This document shows positions 59,205 to 64,000 of a DNA stretch of 64,000 nt, in pieces. The number at the start of each line of letters is the position of its first letter. Positions within the stretch are counted from its first letter, which is position 1. The stretch comes from Bacteriovoracaceae bacterium (GTDB lineage: Bacteria; Bdellovibrionota; Bacteriovoracia; Bacteriovoracales; Bacteriovoracaceae): positions 38,773 to 102,772 of the forward strand of contig CANCFT010000011.1 of assembly GCA_947377285.1 (NCBI GenBank), in the 5' to 3' direction. The notes beneath the pieces are model-generated. The model ran no database searches. It was not told the origin of the DNA and saw nothing but the letters and a program-made list of their open reading frames with translations. Both the position numbers and the translations under genes were made by a program.

Positions 59205-60631
59205 TATTCAAAAAATTTGTTTGTTTCAGGATTATAGTGAAGAGTCAGTTTATAAGTTTCATTAGTACTGTAAACTTTAAGAGATACTTCAATATCAATT
59301 ACTGCTTTTTTGAGATCTTTTGAAGATAGTGAATCAAACTTAAAGCCTGTGAGCATTAAGTTTTCGAGTGGAAGAATTATTTTTTGCTTTAGACCGGAAG
59401 AAAATAATCCACCTGAACTTTTTACATTCACTTCAATGTTTTTAGAAATATTATTTAATCGGGCATCTTGGGAATCTAATTTAAATCCAAGTATTCGATC
59501 ACCAGATGTGGTAAAATAAGAAAGTGGCTTTATATGTTTTAATACTTCTGTTAGAGGCACGTCATTAATTGGAAATTTAGCCTTTTCTTCTTTTGAAAAT
59601 TGTTGATGCAATTCAAGTTGTCTTAACTTCTTCATTTCAGAAACAAATTCTTTAAAGTTAACTGACTCTGCTCTCGTAATAATCATAATTTTATCCAGTA
59701 ATTTTTCTTTTTTCTTACCAAATGAAAGTGGAGAGTACTCAGTCTTTTTAGATTGACTAGTTGTGACGGCACTAACGAGCAAGCTTGATGTTCCTTTAAC
59801 TAAATAAAGTTGAGGATTTGTAATACTTAAAATATTAACTCTTTCCCCTCCATCAGTAGAATTTTCGACAACACCATAAGTAAGGTTATAATCTTTAATT
59901 AAGACGAGATCACTATCTCGAGCAGAAACCGAAACTGTTCCGCCAACAGAAAGTCCTGCTTGTTCTTCTTTGACTACACCACTACTTGGAGGTGAAATAT
60001 AGATTTTAGAAGTTTTAGAATAATTGATACCAGATTGATTTGGAATTAATTGGCTTATAGTTGTGACTTTTGAACTCTCTTCTTTGACTTTATTAGAACC
60101 CAAGAGGGAACTGAGTAAATTTGTACCAATTTTAAGTGCCATTCCACTTGAACCTCCAAAAGCAGAGGTAATTGACCAGTCTGCGATTTCAGAATTCGTG
60201 TCATTTGCAGTTACTAAGGACGATTGAATGTTTGAAAGTCCACCTTCCGACAATGAGAAGATATCAGTAGTCAATAAAACTAAATCAGAGGGATCGAAAT
60301 CTTCTAGCATATCCATTAATGGAATCGTTGCAATGAGTTTCATTTTTAATTCTTCATTATTGATATAGAAATTCACTTTCTTTAGACCGTCAGAATTGAG
60401 AAAGCCCTCGCTCGGTGAAAGTATACTTCCGGGAAATAAATTTGCGTTTAATTTTGCGATTAACTCTCGCCCTGTAATATTTTGAGCAATATAAGAGCAT
60501 ATTTTAACTTCTTCGTTACATTCAACTTTGCCTGGGGCCCGTTGCAGTCCTTTGCCTAAAGTATCTTCTGCGCATAACAAGCTAGTCCAAAGGGTTAAGC
60601 TAGATACCATGACTAGTAAGAAATTTTTCAT
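59204..60631 (-). CDS. Exported protein, possibly secretin-like (first of operon)
   Basis: 475 residues with a signal peptide (about 1-21). Residues about 50-110 (ITGRELIAKL, VNFYINNEELKMKLIATIPLMD) look like a secretin N1-type domain with a trailing 'I..LD' turn. Residues 118-130 (VLLTTDIFSLSEG) then match the first secretin strand (V.VE..I.EV..). Residues 225-325 (GLSVGGTVSV, YLVKGTSSLLVSAV, LLDKIMIITRAESV) echo the gate and the end of a secretin domain. A C-terminal domain of about 150 residues is unknown. Motif similarity is weak and by eye; the gene could be an unrelated beta-rich exported protein. Starts a three-gene operon. Confidence 0.5.
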   Translation of the reverse strand: MKNFLLVMVSSLTLWTSLLCAEDTLGKGLQRAPGKVECNEEVKICSYIAQNITGRELIAKLNANLFPGSILSPSEGFLNSDGLKKVNFYINNEELKMKLIATIPLMDMLEDFDPSDLVLLTTDIFSLSEGGLSNIQSSLVTANDTNSEIADWSITSAFGGSSGMALKIGTNLLSSLLGSNKVKEESSKVTTISQLIPNQSGINYSKTSKIYISPPSSGVVKEEQAGLSVGGTVSVSARDSDLVLIKDYNLTYGVVENSTDGGERVNILSITNPQLYLVKGTSSLLVSAVTTSQSKKTEYSPLSFGKKKEKLLDKIMIITRAESVNFKEFVSEMKKLRQLELHQQFSKEEKAKFPINDVPLTEVLKHIKPLSYFTTSGDRILGFKLDSQDARLNNISKNIEVNVKSSGGLFSSGLKQKIILPLENLMLTGFKFDSLSSKDLKKAVIDIEVSLKVYSTNETYKLTLHYNPETNKFFE

Positions 60632-60731
60632 AACTTATTCTCTTCCAAAAGGTTGAACTTAAAATAAAGTGTTGTAACTGTGAATAAGTTTCAAGTCGAA
60701 TGAGAAAATAGGGGTATGTAATTTTTATCTT

Positions 60732-62072
60732 CTATTTACTTATGGGGGCAGATGGAAAAGAGAGAGTAAAACTAGTTCCATCTATCTGGGGCTTACTTTG
60801 AACCTTTATACGGCCATCATGCTTCTGAACAATATGTTTAACAATAGAAAGACCTAGGCCGGTACCTTCTATTTCAGACGATCTGGATGAATCAACTCTG
60901 AAAAATCTCTCAAAAATTCGATGGATTTGTTCTTCTGGTATACCACTTCCATTATCTTTAATAATTAAGTTATCGAGTCCATCTTCACTAAAACTTCTAA
61001 TTGATATTACTCCATTTGGTTGAGTATATTTTAACGAATTATCAATTAAGTTTAGGAGTATTTGTTCAAATAAATTGTAATCAACCCAAAATGTTTTTTG
61101 CTCAAGTTGAATATCTAATTGAATTTTTTTCTGAGCATAATTTGTCATTAAGTCTTGAGTTAAAAATGTTAACATTTCTTCTATTTCAATGCTTTCTTTA
61201 TGAATATCTTTTTTTGTTTCAACGGAAGTCAATCTAAGTAAGTCATTAAAGAGGTTGATGAGTCGTCTTGAATTATTATCTATTTTACTAAAGCATACTG
61301 AAAAACGACTTTCAAAATCAGATTCTTTCTCTAGCAAAACTTTAAGATTTTGCATTTGCCCATTTAGAATAGTTAGAGGGGTCCTAACTTCATGTGAAAA
61401 ATTTGAGACAAAATCTTCGCGCATTTGATCAGTCATTTTTCGTTCAGTCACATCGTGAAGCAAACAAAGATAATTACTTTGATTATCGACTGGAAAAACT
61501 TTTAAATCAAAGTATGATTTATGAGGGTCTTGTAATTGATTAAAACTAAAATAACTTTTTCGAGATGTTATGTCTTTGCCTATTGAATTTTTTAAAAAAT
61601 CTTGAAATTCTAAATTTCGAGTTATTTCAATAAGAGGAAAAGGCAGAGCATGTTCTGTTAAGTCAAAGTGAGCACTAAAAGCTTGATTGGCATAAATAAT
61701 ATTAAGGCTTTTGTTGAAAATACAAACGGGATCTTCTAGGGAATCGAGAAGTCGTTTGTATTTTAAATTTTCTAATTCAAATTCTTCTTTTTGCTTATTA
61801 AAGGCCACATCTTTTCTAGCAATACTTTCTTCAATTTCGGCCCATGAGAGATCTTCTTCTACGGCCGTAGAAGTAATTTTACTTAACAGACTTTTGGTCG
61901 GGAGCGCGTAGCGCAGAACACAGAGAAGATTTAAAATAATGGCAGTTGTCCAAACAATAAGAAATTTGACAGTATTTAAATTCTGGTTAAAAAGAATGTA
62001 CGTTATTACGGCCAAGATGATTAAAAAGATGGCCTGAAAAAAGAGAATTCTTTTATACCGAATCTCAATCAT
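60732..62072 (-). CDS. phoR: Phosphate sensor histidine kinase PhoR
   Basis: 446 residues. Two N-terminal membrane helices (about 9-25 and 32-52) with a short loop between, a PAS domain (about 105-215), HisKA with H box FSHEVRTPLTIL, and HATPase with N box LLNLIDNSLKYT, G1 IKDNGSGIP and G2 GTGLGLSIV. The compact membrane part and PAS match PhoR. It overlaps phoB by 8 bases. It phosphorylates PhoB on phosphate limitation, with PstB/PhoU (here in the same operon) providing the repressing signal. Confidence 0.94.
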   Translation of the reverse strand: MIEIRYKRILFFQAIFLIILAVITYILFNQNLNTVKFLIVWTTAIILNLLCVLRYALPTKSLLSKITSTAVEEDLSWAEIEESIARKDVAFNKQKEEFELENLKYKRLLDSLEDPVCIFNKSLNIIYANQAFSAHFDLTEHALPFPLIEITRNLEFQDFLKNSIGKDITSRKSYFSFNQLQDPHKSYFDLKVFPVDNQSNYLCLLHDVTERKMTDQMREDFVSNFSHEVRTPLTILNGQMQNLKVLLEKESDFESRFSVCFSKIDNNSRRLINLFNDLLRLTSVETKKDIHKESIEIEEMLTFLTQDLMTNYAQKKIQLDIQLEQKTFWVDYNLFEQILLNLIDNSLKYTQPNGVISIRSFSEDGLDNLIIKDNGSGIPEEQIHRIFERFFRVDSSRSSEIEGTGLGLSIVKHIVQKHDGRIKVQSKPQIDGTSFTLSFPSAPISK

Positions 62073-62772
62073 GAGCTATGACTCTATAACCAATCCCGCG
62101 GATCGTTTCGATAATCGCTGCAGTATCTCCTAATTTTTTTCTTAATCCAAAAATATGAGTATCGATAGTTCTATCTGTTACATGAACAGGACCATCTTGG
62201 ATATATTCGACTAATTGGTTTCTCGTTAATACTTTTCCCGGAGAAAGCATAAAGCAACAAAGAATTTTATATTCAGAAAGAGTTAATTCTAAAATTTGAT
62301 CATTGATCCAAACTTTACATTGATCCATATCTAGAACTAATTCTTTATGACGAAGAATGTTCTTTTCATCTTTTGTTTGTGTACTTAGTTGGCGTCTTCG
62401 CAAAAGGGATCTTACCCGGGCCAATAAAATGGCATGGTCAAATGGCTTTGTCATATAGTCATCTGCACCAGCATCTAAACCTTCGACAATTTGTTCAGGT
62501 GTGCTTAAGGCAGTTAGCATTAATATTGGAGTTGTCTTTGTTGAATTGTATAAACGTATAAACTTACAAATTTCGATTCCATTAACAGACGGGAGCATTC
62601 GATCTATAATAAATAATTGGACATTTTTTGAATCATTACTTTGAATAAAATCAAGTGCCTTTTTTCCATCAAAGAAGGGGATACTACTGAATCCAAAATT
62701 TGCTATTTGAGCTTGAATCAATTCACTAATTTCTGGTTCATCTTCGATGATGACAATTTTTTCGATATCCAT
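62065..62772 (-). CDS. phoB: Response regulator PhoB
   Basis: 235 residues. Receiver domain with EDEPEI acidic pocket, phosphoacceptor Asp in LFIIDRMLP, Thr in LMLTAL and Lys in DYMTKPFD, and an OmpR/PhoB winged HTH (LTLSEYKILCCFM, TIDTHIFGLRKKLG, TIRGIGYRV). Binds Pho boxes to activate the phosphate regulon. It lies between phoU and phoR, all on the minus strand. No candidate Pho box is visible in the window. Confidence 0.96.
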   Translation of the reverse strand: MDIEKIVIIEDEPEISELIQAQIANFGFSSIPFFDGKKALDFIQSNDSKNVQLFIIDRMLPSVNGIEICKFIRLYNSTKTTPILMLTALSTPEQIVEGLDAGADDYMTKPFDHAILLARVRSLLRRRQLSTQTKDEKNILRHKELVLDMDQCKVWINDQILELTLSEYKILCCFMLSPGKVLTRNQLVEYIQDGPVHVTDRTIDTHIFGLRKKLGDTAAIIETIRGIGYRVIAHD

Positions 62773-62776
62773 TGGA

Positions 62777-63412
62777 TTAATCCTTTTTACTCATTTTAAA
62801 TTCTGGACTGTGACGAATGTCAGATCCAGATTCTAAGAAAATTACATCTTCAGCAATATTTTTAGCATGATCACCTATTCTTTCAAGGTTTTTTGAAATC
62901 TTAATAATAGTATAACCTTCATCAAACCCCATCTCATTATTCTTAATCTGATTCACATGATTACGAACAATATTTTGATTGAGTGAATTTATTTCTTGGT
63001 CATATTCAATAACATCTGTAGCAAGTTTAATATTACTTCTCACAAAAGAATCAAGGGCATTTTTGACCATAATATTTACTTCAAGGGCCATGTTTTTTAT
63101 TTGGAGAATTTCTCTTCCAATGGACATATATTGGCGTTTGATTTTAACTGACTGGTCTCCCATACGCTCTAGGTCTGCATTTATTTTCATTACGGCAATG
63201 GCCGTTCTTAAATCTTTAGCGGCAGGGCTTTTTAGAGCAATATACTTAAAACATGCATCATCAATAATCATGTGAAATTCATTTATTTTTCTCTCTAGTT
63301 CAAAAATCTCTTCCATACTTTTCTCGAGATTAAGTGAACCTGAGAGTGAGGCTTCTACCAGGCTGGCCATTTTTAAAATATAGTCTCTTAATGTTTTTGG
63401 TGAAATATCCAT
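62777..63412 (-). CDS. phoU: Phosphate signalling protein PhoU
   Basis: 211 residues, two PhoU helical repeats. The first has DACFKYIALKSPAAKDLRTAIAVMKINADLERMGDQ (cited in part: RxxxxxxxxxxLERxGDQ), the second KISKNLERIGDHAKNIAEDV. Metal-binding E/D in both ER-GD motifs are conserved. It links the Pst transporter to PhoR and dampens the Pho response. Eleven bases after pstB, 4 before phoB. Confidence 0.96.
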   Translation of the reverse strand: MDISPKTLRDYILKMASLVEASLSGSLNLEKSMEEIFELERKINEFHMIIDDACFKYIALKSPAAKDLRTAIAVMKINADLERMGDQSVKIKRQYMSIGREILQIKNMALEVNIMVKNALDSFVRSNIKLATDVIEYDQEINSLNQNIVRNHVNQIKNNEMGFDEGYTIIKISKNLERIGDHAKNIAEDVIFLESGSDIRHSPEFKMSKKD

Positions 63413-63423
63413 ATTTTCCTCTT

Positions 63424-64000
63424 TTAACCAAATCTTCCTGAGATATAATCCTCAGTTTGTTTTTCTTTTGGGTTCGTAAATATATCAGAACTCAATCCGT
63501 GCTCGATCATCTTACCGTAGACAAAAAACGATGTATAATCAGAAATACGAGCAGCTTGTTGCATGTTGTGAGTAACGATTATAACAGTATAGTCTTGTTT
63601 GATTTCGTTCATCAACTCTTCAATTTTAGCTGTTGCAATTGGGTCAAGTGCTGAAGTTGGTTCATCCATCAGTAAGACAGGAGGATTAATTGCCAGAGCA
63701 CGTGCAATACATAATCGTTGTTGCTGTCCACCAGAAAGTGAGGTTCCAAGAGTATTTAATTTGTCCTTAACTTCATCCCAAAGGGCCGCCTTTTTGAGGC
63801 AAGTTTCTGCCACTTCCATAAGAACAGAACGTTTTGTAATTCCTTGCAAACGCAATCCAATTACGACATTGTCCAAAATACTTAATGAAGGAAATGGATT
63901 GGGTTTTTGAAAAACCATTCCAATTCTTTTTCGGACATCTACGACATCAATTTTTTTATCGTAAATATTTTTTCCTTCTAAAAGAACTTCACCATGAACT
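63424..64000 (-). CDS. pstB: Phosphate ABC transporter ATPase PstB (5' end outside)
   Basis: About 192 residues visible, C-terminal part, reading frame open to the window edge, so the Walker A is not seen. [15 protein letters not shown] (Q-loop, hallmark of PstB), [16 protein letters not shown] signature, [13 protein letters not shown]alker [17 protein letters not shown]-loop, and the ending EDYISGRFG are typical. It energises phosphate import with PstA, PstC and PstS, presumably upstream outside the window. It heads the visible part of a pst-phoU-phoB-phoR operon. Confidence 0.96.
   Translation of the reverse strand, partial: VHGEVLLEGKNIYDKKIDVVDVRKRIGMVFQKPNPFPSLSILDNVVIGLRLQGITKRSVLMEVAETCLKKAALWDEVKDKLNTLGTSLSGGQQQRLCIARALAINPPVLLMDEPTSALDPIATAKIEELMNEIKQDYTVIIVTHNMQQAARISDYTSFFVYGKMIEHGLSSDIFTNPKEKQTEDYISGRFG

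Noticed and set aside
63599..63910. 103-codon frame opposite pstB
   Set aside because: Mirror of the conserved PstB ABC domain.
1..64000. tRNA genes, CRISPR arrays, insertion sequences or prophage
   Set aside because: Nothing in any intergenic gap (largest about 230 bases) resembles a tRNA or a repeat array; no transposase or integrase motif in the proteins.

Overview
The window is 64 kb of AT-rich bacterial chromosome, densely packed with ordinary chromosomal genes. I count 60 protein-coding genes, two of them cut by the window edges. No gap exceeds about 230 bases. I see no tRNA, rRNA, CRISPR array, insertion sequence, phage gene or attachment site. The gene mix is: a sheath-free set of Gram-negative envelope genes (lipoproteins, an outer-membrane barrel, heptosyltransferase-like GT9, TesA/YbbAP), flagellin, a type IV pilus retraction ATPase, many sensor kinases, two HD-GYP-type proteins, and muropeptide and nucleotide scavenging enzymes. 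Together with the low GC this suggests a motile Gram-negative of the Bdellovibrionota (Bacteriovorax or Halobacteriovorax-like). That placement is inference; no marker gene in the window settles it.

Layout. 1-2.6 kb: end of kaiC, then kaiB and a PAS histidine kinase, a KaiA-less clock-like cluster. 2.6-6.4 kb (minus): YebC-family factor, GNAT acetyltransferase, KirBac potassium channel and the ABC-F protein YbiT. 6.5-9.8 kb: two small proteins and RapA. 9.8-12.7 kb (minus): a degenerate HD-GYP protein and a 7TMR-DISM histidine kinase. 12.8-19 kb: one long plus-strand run with an ABC-F protein, a DsbA/HCCA-isomerase-like protein, two prolyl isomerases, a YkuD-like protein, QueD-like/FolE and a YdfG-like reductase. 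19-21.8 kb: SrkA, SpeD and divergent SpeE (polyamines). 21.9-31.9 kb: small secreted protein, two DUF1003 proteins, TesA-YbbA-YbbP, an ABC exporter, a drug/metabolite transporter, an RlmI-like methyltransferase and a DUF2799 lipoprotein. 32-35.6 kb: a divergent SelO-like protein overlapping an S51 peptidase, then a canonical HD-GYP protein. 35.6-41.9 kb: LysR regulator, aconitase, and a FIST/histidine kinase pair. 42.1-47.4 kb: two S41-type proteins (one without the catalytic Asp/Lys), a small acidic protein and an RDD membrane protein. 47.4-56.5 kb: PilT, GT9, a large adenosine deaminase, a DnaJ membrane protein, a dipeptide epimerase, an OM barrel, a lipoprotein and a GT4. 56.5-60.6 kb: flagellin and an unrecognised three-gene exported operon whose first product looks secretin-like. 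60.7-64 kb (minus): phoR, phoB, phoU and the start of the pst operon (pstB, partial).

How the parts fit. Signalling is the dominant theme: five histidine kinases (Kai-linked, 7TMR-DISM, FIST-linked, PhoR, with only one response regulator, PhoB, beside them) and two cyclic-di-GMP-type HD proteins. Many genes are translationally coupled by ATGA, TAATG or 8-14 bp overlaps. Eleven of twelve convergent gene pairs are separated by at most 17 bp or overlap, so transcription must end inside the neighbouring gene. One such terminator (rapA) and a perfect 16-bp inverted repeat are visible inside the coding ends of opposing genes. The best candidates for something new are the exported operon at 57.4-60.6 kb, the Kai cluster, the SelO-like/S51 pair and the leaderless YkuD-like protein.
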